Positions 29,570 to 39,622 are shown, counted from the first letter of the stretch. The stretch is DNA of 64,000 bases from an uncultured SAR116 cluster alpha proteobacterium (GCA_902547925.1 CACCQD010000004.1:28902-92901), one strand, 5' to 3'. Program-made: numbers and translations. The notes: generated by a model from the letters alone, not told the origin.

Positions 29570-30076
29570 ATGCGAATTTTAGTTCGACCGATGTTGTTAT
29601 TTGTCATTTTGCTGGGCATGTGGCTGTTGATGTCGGGCCATTATACCCCTCTGATCACCAGTCTTGGGATCATCAGCTGCGCGCTGGCCGCCGGGATGGC
29701 TCATCTGATGGGTGGGACCGACCGGGAGGGGTTGCCGACACATCTGTTTGCGCGGCTGCCCGGCTATCTTGTCTGGCTGTGCCGGGAAATCATCTCATCA
29801 AACATCGCCACGGGGCGGATTATTCTCAACGGCAAATTTGACGAGGAATGGTTCGAGGTGCCGGCAACGCAGGCAAGTGATGCCGGTATTGTCACCTATG
29901 CCAATTCCATTACCCTGACGCCGGGGACGGTGACAGTCGATGTGATCAACGAGACGAAGGACGGGGATGGCAAGACGCGCTTTTTGGTGCATGCACTGCA
30001 TCCTGATTTCAGCGATGATGTGCGCAGCGGTGAGATGGACTGCAGGGTCAGCGCGGTTGAAGGCGGTGCCGGATGA
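29570..30076 (+). CDS. mnhE: Cation/H+ antiporter subunit E (Mrp/Mnh)
   Basis: MRILVRPMLLFVILLGMWLLMSG...NSITLTPGTVTVDV...FLVHALHPDF; SD GGGGGAGGTG. Confidence 0.9.
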   Translation: MRILVRPMLLFVILLGMWLLMSGHYTPLITSLGIISCALAAGMAHLMGGTDREGLPTHLFARLPGYLVWLCREIISSNIATGRIILNGKFDEEWFEVPATQASDAGIVTYANSITLTPGTVTVDVINETKDGDGKTRFLVHALHPDFSDDVRSGEMDCRVSAVEGGAG

Positions 30077-30375
30077 TGATGGTTGTGGCATTCGCCGGAT
30101 GCGGAGTGGCGTTGGTTTTGGCGCTGGTGCGCGCCGCCAAAGGTCCGACACCCTTTGACCGGCTGCTGGCGGTCAATGCCATCGGCACGCTGGTCATTCT
30201 CGGGATCGCGCTGCATGGCTTTATCATGGGGCGGCCCGAATTTGTAGATATTTCAATCCTTTATGCAGTGATAAATTTCATTGGCACCTTCGCCATTCTC
30301 AAACTTTTCAGTACCGGCGGGCTGGGTGATCGTGGCGGCAAGGCCCGGGTCACGCGCGAAACGGATGAGGGGTGA
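30073..30375 (+). CDS. mnhF: Cation/H+ antiporter subunit F
   Basis: VRAAKGPTPFDRLLAVNAIGTLVILGIALHGF...DISILYAVINFIGTFAILKLF; ATGA overlap. Confidence 0.9.
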   Translation: MMMVVAFAGCGVALVLALVRAAKGPTPFDRLLAVNAIGTLVILGIALHGFIMGRPEFVDISILYAVINFIGTFAILKLFSTGGLGDRGGKARVTRETDEG

Positions 30376-30379
30376 GGGG

Positions 30380-30886
30380 ATGGAGATGCTGCTGAGCTGG
30401 CTGTCTGGAATTTCACTGCTGCTGGGAACGGCGGCGTTGATTGTCGGTGCTTTGGGGCTGGTACGACTGCCGAATCTGTTCAGCCGGATCCATGCGGTCG
30501 GCATGATGGACACGGCCGGTGTAGCCTTCATCACGCTTGGCATGTTGATCCATGAAGGGTTCTCGCTGATCAGTGTGAGGCTGGCTGTCGTCGGGGTGTT
30601 CCTGTTCTTTACTAGCCCGATTGCCACACATGCGGTGGCGCAGGTTGCGCATCGAAGCGGCTTTTCACCGGTGACGCCGGTAAAAGAGCCGAGGCGCGCG
30701 CAAAAAGCGGCGAAAAATGCGACGGCGAAAAAAAGCGCGAAGAAAGCTGCCAATAAAGCGGCATCGGGGGCGCCGGTTGAAAAAGCTGTCACCAAAAAAG
30801 CTGTGGCGAAAAAAGCTCTGACGGACACAGCGGCTGGCAAAAAGACCGTGGGTAAAAAGACGGCTGGAAAGATGAGGGCGACATGA
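30380..30886 (+). CDS. mnhG: Cation/H+ antiporter subunit G with Lys/Ala-rich C-terminal tail
   Basis: LLLGTAALIVGALGLVRLPNLFSRIHAVGMMDTAGVAFITLGMLI; tail KKSAKKAANKAASGAPVEKAVTKKAVAKKALTD... Confidence 0.88.
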   Translation: MEMLLSWLSGISLLLGTAALIVGALGLVRLPNLFSRIHAVGMMDTAGVAFITLGMLIHEGFSLISVRLAVVGVFLFFTSPIATHAVAQVAHRSGFSPVTPVKEPRRAQKAAKNATAKKSAKKAANKAASGAPVEKAVTKKAVAKKALTDTAAGKKTVGKKTAGKMRAT

Positions 30887-31485
30887 CAGGGTTGATGGTG
30901 AATATCTGCCTGCTGGCGCTTTTGGTTGTCATCGTTGTAATGGTGATGCGCACGCACAGGCTGTTTGCCGTGGTCGTGCTGTCAGGTGCCTATTCACTGA
31001 TATGTGCGGTGATTTTCGTTAATCTGGACGCGGTCGATGTTGCATTTACCGAGGCGGCGGTTGGCGCTGGCATTTCGACCGTGCTGTTTCTGGCGGCAAT
31101 GGCGGTGTTGCCCGGAACCGAAAAACAGCCGCCCCGCGCGCACACGCTGACAAGCAATCTGGCGGGGCTGGTGATTGTGGTGATCGTTGGGGGGGTGCTG
31201 ATGCTGGCGGCGTTTGACCTGCCAGCGGTGGGTGATCCGAACGCACCGGCGCAGGTTCATGTCGCGCCGCGCTATCTGGTTGAGAGTGACGAGGTGCTGC
31301 ACATCCCGAATGTGGTGACAACGGTGCTGGCGAGTTATCGCGGTTTCGATACGCTTGGCGAGACGATTGTGGTGTTTACCGCCGGGCTTGGGGTGTTTTT
31401 GCTGCTGTGCGGGGCTACGCGGACAGCGCGCCGCCGTATGGCCAGGCCGGAGCAGGACCAGGGGAGCGGGCCTTATGAAGGATAA
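30883..31485 (+). CDS. DUF4040-type membrane subunit of Mrp antiporter (MrpA C-terminal-like)
   Basis: AVVVLSGAYSLICAVIFVNLDAVDVAFTEAAVGAGISTVLFLAAM; ATGA overlap with mnhG. Confidence 0.8.
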   Translation: MTGLMVNICLLALLVVIVVMVMRTHRLFAVVVLSGAYSLICAVIFVNLDAVDVAFTEAAVGAGISTVLFLAAMAVLPGTEKQPPRAHTLTSNLAGLVIVVIVGGVLMLAAFDLPAVGDPNAPAQVHVAPRYLVESDEVLHIPNVVTTVLASYRGFDTLGETIVVFTAGLGVFLLLCGATRTARRRMARPEQDQGSGPYEG

Positions 31486-31987
31486 TGTGATCTTGCGCGT
31501 TGCCGCAAAAATTCTGTTCGCGCCGATCATCGTATTTGGCCTTTATGTGCAGTTTCATGGCGATTACGGCCCGGGTGGCGGCTTTCAGGCTGGGGTGATC
31601 ATCGCCGCCGCGTTCATCCTGCATGCGCTGGTTTTCGGGCTGGAGGCTGGACGGCGGCTGTTTCCGCTGTGGCTGAATATCTGGTTGCTGGCAGCCGGGG
31701 TTCTGATCTATGGCGCGGTTGGTGTCGCCTCGATGGGGCTGAACGGGTTGTTTCTTGACTATAACGTTTTGGCGGCATCACCAGCGGCAGGCCAGCATGT
31801 CGGCATTATTCTGGTGGAATTTGGCGTCGGGCTGACGGTGACGACAGTGATGCTGTTGCTGTTCCACGCCTTTGCCGGTTTCTCGCCAAATGCCTTTGCA
31901 GAAGATGACATCGTGGAAGGTGCCCTGGCGCAAGATGACATCGGAAAAGGTGCGCCGGATGCAGCAGATGGGGAGGCGCGGCAATGA
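31475..31987 (+). CDS. mnhB: Cation/H+ antiporter subunit B
   Basis: AAKILFAPIIVFGLYVQFHGDYGPGGGFQAGVIIAAAFILHALVFG. Confidence 0.92.
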   Translation: MKDNVILRVAAKILFAPIIVFGLYVQFHGDYGPGGGFQAGVIIAAAFILHALVFGLEAGRRLFPLWLNIWLLAAGVLIYGAVGVASMGLNGLFLDYNVLAASPAAGQHVGIILVEFGVGLTVTTVMLLLFHAFAGFSPNAFAEDDIVEGALAQDDIGKGAPDAADGEARQ

Positions 31988-32457
31988 TGAATGAAGTGCC
32001 CCTTGCCGTGATTCTGGCGGAAAACTGGAATTATCTGGTGGTGATCACGCTGATGATGTCGGGTCTGTTCATCGTCATATCGAGGTTCAATCTGGTGAAA
32101 AAGCTGGTGGGTCTGTCGATTTTCCAGACCTCGGTTTTCCTGTTCTATATTTCGGTTGGCAAGGTTGCCGGTGGCACGGCGCCGATCATCACCGGTGACC
32201 CGGACACTTTATATTCAAACCCATTGCCGCATGTGCTGATCCTGACGGCGATTGTCGTTGGCGTGGCGACGACGGCGCTCGGGCTGGCGCTGGTGCTGCG
32301 GATTCACGCCGCCTTTGGCTCTATCGAGGAGGATGAGGTGTTGGCGATGAAGGCCGAGGATGGCTTGCCACGGGTGCGCCGGATTTTAGAGCAACAGGGT
32401 GATCGGCTTGGTGACCGGCAGGGACAGGCGGTCGTTGAAGGGGAGGCAGAGAAATGA
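31984..32457 (+). CDS. mnhC: Cation/H+ antiporter subunit C (NuoK-like)
   Basis: NPLPHVLILTAIVVGVATTALGLALVLRIH. Confidence 0.92.
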   Translation: MMNEVPLAVILAENWNYLVVITLMMSGLFIVISRFNLVKKLVGLSIFQTSVFLFYISVGKVAGGTAPIITGDPDTLYSNPLPHVLILTAIVVGVATTALGLALVLRIHAAFGSIEEDEVLAMKAEDGLPRVRRILEQQGDRLGDRQGQAVVEGEAEK

Positions 32458-33953
32458 GCATCTATGCCATCTTCAACAATCTGCCAGCCCTGTTGGTGGT
32501 GGTGCCGCTGTTGCTGTCACCGATTACCGCGCTGATCCCGATTGGCCGGCTGGCATGGGTGGTGGCCCTGTTTGGCTCCGGTGTTTCGGTGATTGTCGCG
32601 ATCCTGCTGTGCAGCCTGACTGCCAGCGGTATCCGCATCACCTATTTCATGGGCAACTGGCCGCCGCCATGGGGGATCGAGTTTGTTGTTGATAGCGCGA
32701 CAAGCCTGACGGTGATGGCGATGACAACGCTGGCCTTTCTGGCGACTTTGTTTGCCGATCGGGCGCTATCGGCGGAAATTGCGGCAAAGGATGTCGGCAA
32801 GGCCTATTCGGCGTGGTTGCTGGCATGCGGCGGCCTTTACGGGCTGGTGATGACGGCGGATGCGTTCAATCTGTTTGTCTTTCTGGAAATCTCGGCGCTT
32901 GCGTCAGTGATCCTGATCGCGCTTGGTGCGGGGCGCGACAGGCGGGCTTTGATTGCCGCCTATAATTATCTGGTGATTGGCGCGGTTGGCGCGACTTTCT
33001 ATGTGATCGGCGTTGGCTTTATCTATGCGGTGACGGGATCGCTGAACATGGCTGATCTGGCGGACCGGATTCCAGATGTGGAGGCACGCTCGATCGTCTT
33101 TATCGGGTTTGGCTTCATGGTGGTCGGGATGCTGGTCAAGGCGGCGGTGTTCCCGGTGCATATCTGGTTGCCGGCGGCGTATAGCTATGCGCCCTCGGCG
33201 GTCTCTACATTGTTGGCGGCGATCGCGACAAAGGCGGCGATCTATGTGCTGGCACGGATTGTCTTTACAATTTTTGGTGGGGTTCCCGAGGTCACGGCGC
33301 TGGCGCTTGAATGGGTGGTCGTGCCGCTGTCGATCGCCGGTATTTTTGTTGGAACGATCATGGCGATCTATGAGCGTGACCTGAAAAAGATGCTGGCCTT
33401 CTCGTCAATTGCGCAGATCGGCTATATCACGCTTGGCATCGGCATTGCGACAAGTGCCGGTATCGCCGCCGGTTTTATCCATATCGGCAATCACGCGCTG
33501 ATCAAGGGTGGCCTGTTCATGGCGGTTGGCGGGATTTTTCTGGCGACAGGATCACGGGTGAGTGTGATGTCGATGACAGGCATTGGCCGGAAGATGCCGC
33601 TGACGGCAACAGCGTTTCTGATCTGCGGATTTAGCCTGATTGGCCTGCCGCTGACGGCCGGGTTTATTTCCAAGCTGTATCTGGTGCGCGCGCTTCTGGA
33701 TAATGACAATCTGGTGATTGTCGGGTTGGTGCTGGCTAGCAGCGCTTTGTCGGTAATGTATCTGTGGAAGATTGTTGAAGTGATGTGGGTGCGCCCGGCA
33801 CCGGTTGACGCGCTGGAGATCAACGAGCGGCCGGCGCTCTATATCCCGCTCTGGATCATTGCGATCGCCAATATCTGGCTGGGGCTTGATGCTAGCTGGC
33901 TAGTCGGGGCTGCCGAGGCGGCGGCGGCGTCATTGCTGGGAGCAGGAGGATGA
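32454..33953 (+). CDS. mnhD: Cation/H+ antiporter subunit D (NuoM/N-like), first copy
   Basis: GMLVKAAVFPVHIWLPAAYSYAPSAVSTLLAAIATKAAIYVLARI. Confidence 0.92.
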   Translation: MSIYAIFNNLPALLVVVPLLLSPITALIPIGRLAWVVALFGSGVSVIVAILLCSLTASGIRITYFMGNWPPPWGIEFVVDSATSLTVMAMTTLAFLATLFADRALSAEIAAKDVGKAYSAWLLACGGLYGLVMTADAFNLFVFLEISALASVILIALGAGRDRRALIAAYNYLVIGAVGATFYVIGVGFIYAVTGSLNMADLADRIPDVEARSIVFIGFGFMVVGMLVKAAVFPVHIWLPAAYSYAPSAVSTLLAAIATKAAIYVLARIVFTIFGGVPEVTALALEWVVVPLSIAGIFVGTIMAIYERDLKKMLAFSSIAQIGYITLGIGIATSAGIAAGFIHIGNHALIKGGLFMAVGGIFLATGSRVSVMSMTGIGRKMPLTATAFLICGFSLIGLPLTAGFISKLYLVRALLDNDNLVIVGLVLASSALSVMYLWKIVEVMWVRPAPVDALEINERPALYIPLWIIAIANIWLGLDASWLVGAAEAAAASLLGAGG

Positions 33954-35419
33954 CCGAAATGACGCCTCTGATGTCTGGTGAGACAGGGATTGTGATCGGC
34001 CTTCTGGTGCCTTTACTGGTTGGGCTTTTGACGCCGTTTCTGGCGGTGCGCAGCCTGTGGCGCGATGCCGCCGGACCGCTGGGCGCGGTCGTAACCTTTG
34101 TTGCGGCGCTGCAAGTGGCGGGTGCGGTGCTGGCTGGTGAGACGCCGCGTTTGCATCTGCTGGAATTTGCCGAGGGGCTGAGCTTTGAGTTTGCGGTAAC
34201 GCCGCTTGGCGCGCTGTTCGGGCTGGTGGCATCAGGGTTGTGGATTGCTGCCGGATTGTTCTCGGTCGGCTATATGCGGGGCAATCACGAAAAGCACCAG
34301 ACACGCTTTGCCGCGTTCTATGCGGTGGCCGTGCATGCCGCACTGGCGATCGCGTGGTCGGGCAATCTGTTGGTGCTGTTTGTGTTCTATGAAATTCTGA
34401 CCTTTTCAACCTTTCCGCTAGTCACGCACAAGGAAAGCAAGGCGGCGCGCGATGCGGGCCGACTGTATATGAGCATTCTGGTCGGTACCTCAGTGGTACT
34501 GTTGCTGCCAGCAGTGATCTATTTGTGGGTGAAAACGGGAACGCTGGATTTTGTTCCAGGCGGCATTCTGGCAGGCCATGTGACACCAGCGGCACTGCCA
34601 TGGTTGCTGGCCTGTTTTGCCTTTGGCATCGGCAAGGCGGCGTTGATGCCGTTTCACCGGTGGCTGCCGGCGGCGATGGTCGCGCCAACGCCTGTATCGG
34701 CATTGCTGCATGCGGTGGCGGTGGTAAAAGCAGGTGTCTTTACCATGCTGACTGTTGTTGTTTATGTGTTCGGCATTGATTTTCTGGCAGATAACGGGGG
34801 GTCTGACTGGCTTGTCTGGCTGGCGAGCTTTACCATTCTGGCGTCGAGTTTTGTGGCGATAAGCAAGGATGATCTGAAAGCGAGGCTGGCCTATTCAACG
34901 ATCAGCCAGCTGTCCTATATCGTGCTGGGGGCGGCGATCGCTACCTCGGTTGCGGCGCAGGGCGCGGCGCTGCATATCGTGATGCATGCGGCGGGCAAGA
35001 TCACGCTGTTTTTCTGTGCCGGCGCGATTTATGTGCGCGCGCATCTGACGAAAATCTCGGAGCTGGATGGGCAGGGGCGCGAGATGCCGCTTGTCTTTAT
35101 CGCCTTTTTCCTTGGTGCGCTGTCGATCATCGGCATTCCCCCACTTGGCGGAAGCTGGTCGAAATTCTATCTGATGCTGGGCGCGATGGAGCGTGACCTG
35201 CTGATTGTGCTGTTTGTGTTGGTGCTGTCATCGCTGCTTAACATCTATTATCTGCTGGAGCCGGTACAGCGCGCCTTTTTCAGGGCAAAAGTGAAGCAGG
35301 TCGGGGTGGCCAGCCATCCGCTGACGGTGATCCCACCGGTGGCGACGGCGATCCTGTCGGTGTTGCTGTTTTTCTATGTCGATCTAATCAATGGGTTAGC
35401 AGAATTGGTAGCGGGGTAG
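33950..35419 (+). CDS. Proton antiporter membrane subunit D-like, second copy
   Basis: FGIGKAALMPFHRWLPAAMVAPTPVSALLHAVAVVKAGVFTML. Confidence 0.9.
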   Translation: MTEMTPLMSGETGIVIGLLVPLLVGLLTPFLAVRSLWRDAAGPLGAVVTFVAALQVAGAVLAGETPRLHLLEFAEGLSFEFAVTPLGALFGLVASGLWIAAGLFSVGYMRGNHEKHQTRFAAFYAVAVHAALAIAWSGNLLVLFVFYEILTFSTFPLVTHKESKAARDAGRLYMSILVGTSVVLLLPAVIYLWVKTGTLDFVPGGILAGHVTPAALPWLLACFAFGIGKAALMPFHRWLPAAMVAPTPVSALLHAVAVVKAGVFTMLTVVVYVFGIDFLADNGGSDWLVWLASFTILASSFVAISKDDLKARLAYSTISQLSYIVLGAAIATSVAAQGAALHIVMHAAGKITLFFCAGAIYVRAHLTKISELDGQGREMPLVFIAFFLGALSIIGIPPLGGSWSKFYLMLGAMERDLLIVLFVLVLSSLLNIYYLLEPVQRAFFRAKVKQVGVASHPLTVIPPVATAILSVLLFFYVDLINGLAELVAG

Positions 35420-35423
35420 GGCG

Positions 35424-35663
35424 ATGGATGAGCAGAAAACAGCTTTGCAACGGCTTGGCAGCCGCTTTACGGCGATCCTTCTGGCGATCGCCGCAGTGCT
35501 TGTCGTGCTGGAATTCATCTTCCACCGACATGGCGAGGTGGCGGCTGAGGATTTTCCGCTGTTTCCGGCGCTGTTCGGCTTTCTGGCATTTCTGTTTATT
35601 GTGCAGGTTGGCAAATGGCTGCGGGTGATGATCATGCGGGATGAGGATTATTATGATGATTAA
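35424..35663 (+). CDS. Small membrane protein within the Mrp operon
   Basis: 79 aa, two TMs; overlaps the next gene. Confidence 0.7.
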   Translation: MDEQKTALQRLGSRFTAILLAIAAVLVVLEFIFHRHGEVAAEDFPLFPALFGFLAFLFIVQVGKWLRVMIMRDEDYYDD

Positions 35664-37380
35664 TCCGATGATTTCGTTTGATATTGCCAGCTGGCCGCCC
35701 GGCCTGATGATGATTCTGGCTGCCTTTGCGGTGCCGTGGATCCCGCATGTGGCGCGCCAGATCTGGATGCTGGCGGCGATTGCGCTGTCGGCCTGGGGGC
35801 TCTCGAGCGGCGCCGGTGTGCATGCTGTCTGGCAGGTGATGGGGCTGGAGCTTGTGCTCTATCGCGCCGATAATCTGACCTTTCCGTTTGCGCTGATTTT
35901 TCATATCGCGGCGGCGCTGAATGTGATCTATAGCTGGCATGACCGCAAATGGAGCGAGCATATGGCCAGCCTGTCCTATGCCGGGGCGGCGATTGCCGCA
36001 GTGCATGCAGGCGATCTGATCACGCTGTTCATCTGGTGGGAGGCAACGGCGATCACCTCGGTGTTCCTGATCCTTGCTGCCGGAACCGACAGGGCGCAGC
36101 GCGCGGCCATGCGCTATCTGTTGTTTCAGGTGCTTAGCGGGGTGTTGCTGCTGGCTGGTGCAGCGGTGATTGCCAGCCATAGCAGCGAGATCAGCTTTGG
36201 CATTATGGCGCTTGACGGGCCGGATGCGCTTGGCGTCTGGCTGGTCTTTATCGCCTTTGGCATCAAGGCGGCCTTTCCGTTCCTCAATGGATGGCTTCAG
36301 GATGCCTATCCCGAGGCAACGGCAACTGGAACGGTGGCGCTGTCGGCCTTTACCACGAAGCTGGCGATCTATGCACTGGCGCGGGGCTTTGCCGGGACTG
36401 ACATGCTGATCTGGATTGGCGCGGCGATGACGGCGCTGCCGGTGTTCTTTGCGGTGATCGAGAATGATCTGCGGCGGGTACTGGCGTTCAGCCTGAACAA
36501 CCAGCTTGGCTTTATGGTGGTCGCGGTTGGCATTGGCTCTGAGCTGGCGTTGAATGGCGCGGTAGCGCATGCGTTTGTGCATATTCTCTATAAGGCGTTG
36601 CTGTTCATGAGCATGGGGGCGGTGCTGCATCAGGTTGGCACGATCAAGGCGTCGGCGCTTGGTGGCCTTTATCGGCAAATGCCGTTTACCATGGTGTGTT
36701 GCATCATCGGCGCGATGTCGATCTCGGCTTTTCCGCTGTTCTCAGGCTTCGTGGCAAAATCGCTGACGATGTCGGCGCTTGGTGATACTGGTATTGTGTG
36801 GGTCTATTTGGTGCTGCTGTTTGCCTCCGCCGGGGTGTTGGAACATTCGGGAATCAAAATTCCGTATTTTGCCTTTTTCGCGCACCCCTCCGGGCATCAG
36901 ACCGGTGAGGCACCGATTGGCATGCGGGTGGCGATGGGGATTGCCGCGCTGCTGTGTGTGGGCATTGGCGTGTTCCCGGCACCGCTCTATGCGATCCTGC
37001 CTTATGCGGTCGTTTATCACCCCTACGATGTCAGCCATGTGACGGGCCAGTTACAGCTCCTGATCTTTGCCATGCTCGCCTTTATATTCCTAATTAGGAT
37101 GAAGTGGTATCCCCCTGAAATTCCATCAGTTGTTCTAAATTCTGACTGGTTCTACCGCTGGCTTGCGCCGCGTGTTGGACGGCCGCTTCTGGGCGCTGTC
37201 ATGGGGGTCTGGGCGGTGTTTGTGCGGATGCTGGTCTGGTACCGCGATATGGGCTGGGCGGTGCTTGACAGGGTGATGCATGCGCCGATCTCCGGCCCGA
37301 CTGTTCCCGGACGCGCGGTGATGGTGCAGGCGTTGCTGCTCTTGTTGCTGCTGGTGCTGGGATATCTGTTGCTTGGCTAG
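35641..37380 (+). CDS. Proton antiporter membrane subunit D-like, third copy
   Basis: 579 aa; IAFGIKAAFPFLNGWLQDAYPEATATGTVALSAFTTKLAIYALARGF. Confidence 0.9.
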   Translation: MRIIMMINPMISFDIASWPPGLMMILAAFAVPWIPHVARQIWMLAAIALSAWGLSSGAGVHAVWQVMGLELVLYRADNLTFPFALIFHIAAALNVIYSWHDRKWSEHMASLSYAGAAIAAVHAGDLITLFIWWEATAITSVFLILAAGTDRAQRAAMRYLLFQVLSGVLLLAGAAVIASHSSEISFGIMALDGPDALGVWLVFIAFGIKAAFPFLNGWLQDAYPEATATGTVALSAFTTKLAIYALARGFAGTDMLIWIGAAMTALPVFFAVIENDLRRVLAFSLNNQLGFMVVAVGIGSELALNGAVAHAFVHILYKALLFMSMGAVLHQVGTIKASALGGLYRQMPFTMVCCIIGAMSISAFPLFSGFVAKSLTMSALGDTGIVWVYLVLLFASAGVLEHSGIKIPYFAFFAHPSGHQTGEAPIGMRVAMGIAALLCVGIGVFPAPLYAILPYAVVYHPYDVSHVTGQLQLLIFAMLAFIFLIRMKWYPPEIPSVVLNSDWFYRWLAPRVGRPLLGAVMGVWAVFVRMLVWYRDMGWAVLDRVMHAPISGPTVPGRAVMVQALLLLLLLVLGYLLLG

Positions 37381-37390
37381 GAGAGGCGCG

Positions 37391-38029
37391 ATGCGTGCCG
37401 CCACCCTACCGGAAATGAGTGTAAAACGATGGTACTGGTGGCACTGGTGGCGCTTGCGTTTTGGGCTGTTTTCAGGGTTGCGTGTCCGGCTGTTTCTGGG
37501 GCTGTTTTCCGGACTGGTTCTGGCGGGGATAGTGCCAACCACGGCGCTGGAGGACCGGCTGGATTTTGCCCGTGGCGAGATCGCGCTTGTCGGCATAAAT
37601 GATGGCACGAATGCCGGCACGAAGGACGGCACGAAAGTGGGTAGGGCATTGATTGCCGTCGAATTTGCCCGCAATGAGGCCGAGCGCCGCCAGGGGCTGA
37701 TGTATCGTGAGGAACTAGCCGCCGGGACTGGCATGCTGTTCATCTTTGCGGGTGAGGGCACGCGTAGCTTCTGGATGAAGAACACGCTGATCGCGCTGGA
37801 TATGGTGTTTTTTGACAGTTCTGGGTGGTTTGTCTCGCTGCACCGTGATGTACCGCCGCTGACGCTGGTGTCACGGCAGTCGGCAGGACCGGCGCAATTT
37901 GTGCTGGAGTTGAATGCGGGAGAGGCGAAACGGCTTGGCATCGGGCCGGAAACGCGGCTTGTACTGCCGGTTGAATTGGTGCCTGAATTGCAGCCTAAAT
38001 TGCCGGTTGAATTGGTGCCTGAGAAATAG
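37391..38029 (+). CDS. DUF192 family protein
   Basis: VEFARNEAERRQGLMYREELAAGTGMLFIF...RSFWMKNTLIALDMVFFD. Confidence 0.88.
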   Translation: MRAATLPEMSVKRWYWWHWWRLRFGLFSGLRVRLFLGLFSGLVLAGIVPTTALEDRLDFARGEIALVGINDGTNAGTKDGTKVGRALIAVEFARNEAERRQGLMYREELAAGTGMLFIFAGEGTRSFWMKNTLIALDMVFFDSSGWFVSLHRDVPPLTLVSRQSAGPAQFVLELNAGEAKRLGIGPETRLVLPVELVPELQPKLPVELVPEK

Positions 38030-38139
38030 AGGCGTCAAAATGGACGGTAAACAGGGCAGCATCACCGGTGAGATTATTTGTGGGAGAGGCCACAACAAGG
38101 CTTGAATTTGTGCCAGACAAGCGATAAACAATGCCTCGT

Positions 38140-38216
<77 letters not shown>

Positions 38217-38329
38217 TTTTTTCCGGTCATGTTTCCCGCATTTTTTAATTGACGCACCCCGGGGCGCAGCGGCTATTATGTGGGCAGATTCAGGGGTTGA
38301 AACAGCCCCTTTGGCAGCCGGGGCGTTTC

Positions 38330-38650
38330 ATGACACGCGCAAAAATCTACAGACCAAGCAAGACATCGATGCAGTCCGGACGCAAGAAAGCGGTCAGCCG
38401 TGGCAATGCGTGGGTGCTGGAATATCCCCGCAGCGCCGCGGTGCAACCTGACGCGTTGATGGGGTGGCAAAGCTCGGCAGACACCAAGCGGCAGGTGCGC
38501 ATGTATTTTCCCGACCGCGAGGCGGCGACCGCCTATGCCGAGGCGCATCACATCGCCTATGATGTGGCCGAACCGAACACCCGCCGCGTCAGGCCGCGTG
38601 CCTATGCCGATAATTTTGCCTATACGCGCCGGGGAGGCTGGACGCATTGA
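38330..38650 (+). CDS. ETC complex I subunit (NDUFS4-like)
   Basis: MTRAKIYRPSKTSMQSGRKKAVSRGNAWVLEYPRSA...LMGWQSSADTKRQVRMYFPDREAATAYAE. Confidence 0.9.
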   Translation: MTRAKIYRPSKTSMQSGRKKAVSRGNAWVLEYPRSAAVQPDALMGWQSSADTKRQVRMYFPDREAATAYAEAHHIAYDVAEPNTRRVRPRAYADNFAYTRRGGWTH

Positions 38651-38709
38651 TATGGGCTGGTGATCTGGGCTGGACAGGCCGCCCAAAATCAGGCAGTAAA
38701 ACTGCATGC

Positions 38710-38786
38710 GGTTCCGTAGCTCAACTGGATAGAGCAGCTGACTTCTAATCAGCAGGTTGGGGGTTCGAGTCCTCCCGGAATCGCCA
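38710..38786 (+). tRNA. tRNA-Arg (anticodon TCT)
   Basis: GGTTCCG...CGGAATC acceptor, GCTGA-CTTCTAA-TCAGC anticodon arm, CCA encoded. Confidence 0.95.
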
Positions 38787-38925
38787 TGTTTCAATGGGTT
38801 GCGCGCAAAGATCAATTGCGTGGTAGATGCGTTAGCACTGTTGACCAAGGCAATTGATAGTGTGAGCGAACACTATATCCAAATGTTTCCGGCGAATCTG
38901 ACCCCATGAGTTTTTTAAAGTTTGC

Positions 38926-39186
38926 TTAGCCAGCGCTTAACATTCTCTTGATGGTCTGAATACTGGTATTTATGATTTCCTGATACTCGTCACGGTTCAT
39001 CATGATGGTCTGCATCCTTTCAAGAATTTGTGTTCCCAATTGTCGGTAGCAGCCGACAACTTCCTCATAGACTCCATTGTCAAAACTATCGTTGTTGTAT
39101 GCGTTAATAATCTTGTCTGTATTGCTGCTCAGTATCTGGTCCGCAATTTCAACATCATTCTCCGAGTGATCCTTCCCACCAAGCAA
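38926..39186 (-). CDS. Hypothetical protein, likely 5'-truncated
   Basis: 86 aa; same frame continues open upstream (LALGNRAGDLFLGEEASFDVAAEFAYLAYPSE) without an ATG before a stop. Confidence 0.4.
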   Translation of the reverse strand: MLGGKDHSENDVEIADQILSSNTDKIINAYNNDSFDNGVYEEVVGCYRQLGTQILERMQTIMMNRDEYQEIINTSIQTIKRMLSAG

Positions 39187-39622
39187 TTCTGAGGGATAAG
39201 CTAAGTAGGCGAACTCTGCTGCAACATCAAAAGAAGCTTCCTCTCCAAGAAACAGATCCCCAGCGCGGTTACCCAGCGCTAAAACTTAAGATACTGCGAT
39301 GTTGTCCATTTTATCCCTGTTGCCTGTCGCGATAGAAATGGTCGCAAAAAAAAGTAAAAAAAAGTGACACCAAAACGTATGGTTGGCATTTAATCGTCCG
39401 ACTACAGGTTTAATTCAGTAATCCTCCAACACCATTGCGAACGACCCTTGATTTTGTCAATTTGACATTTTTTAACCTAACCAACTAAACGCGCTAAACA
39501 GGAGGCTGGCTGTTTTAGTCTTTGCGGAAACGTATTAATTTATGGGGATAACAGAGACCTTTGGTCATTTTAATTTATCTAAGACAAAGAAGGGAGCATG
39601 CCAGTGAATACACTCTGCTGGC

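Noticed and set aside
35632-36678. 348-aa minus-strand ORF
   Set aside because: Lies entirely antisense to the third antiporter D-type gene; low-complexity basic translation.
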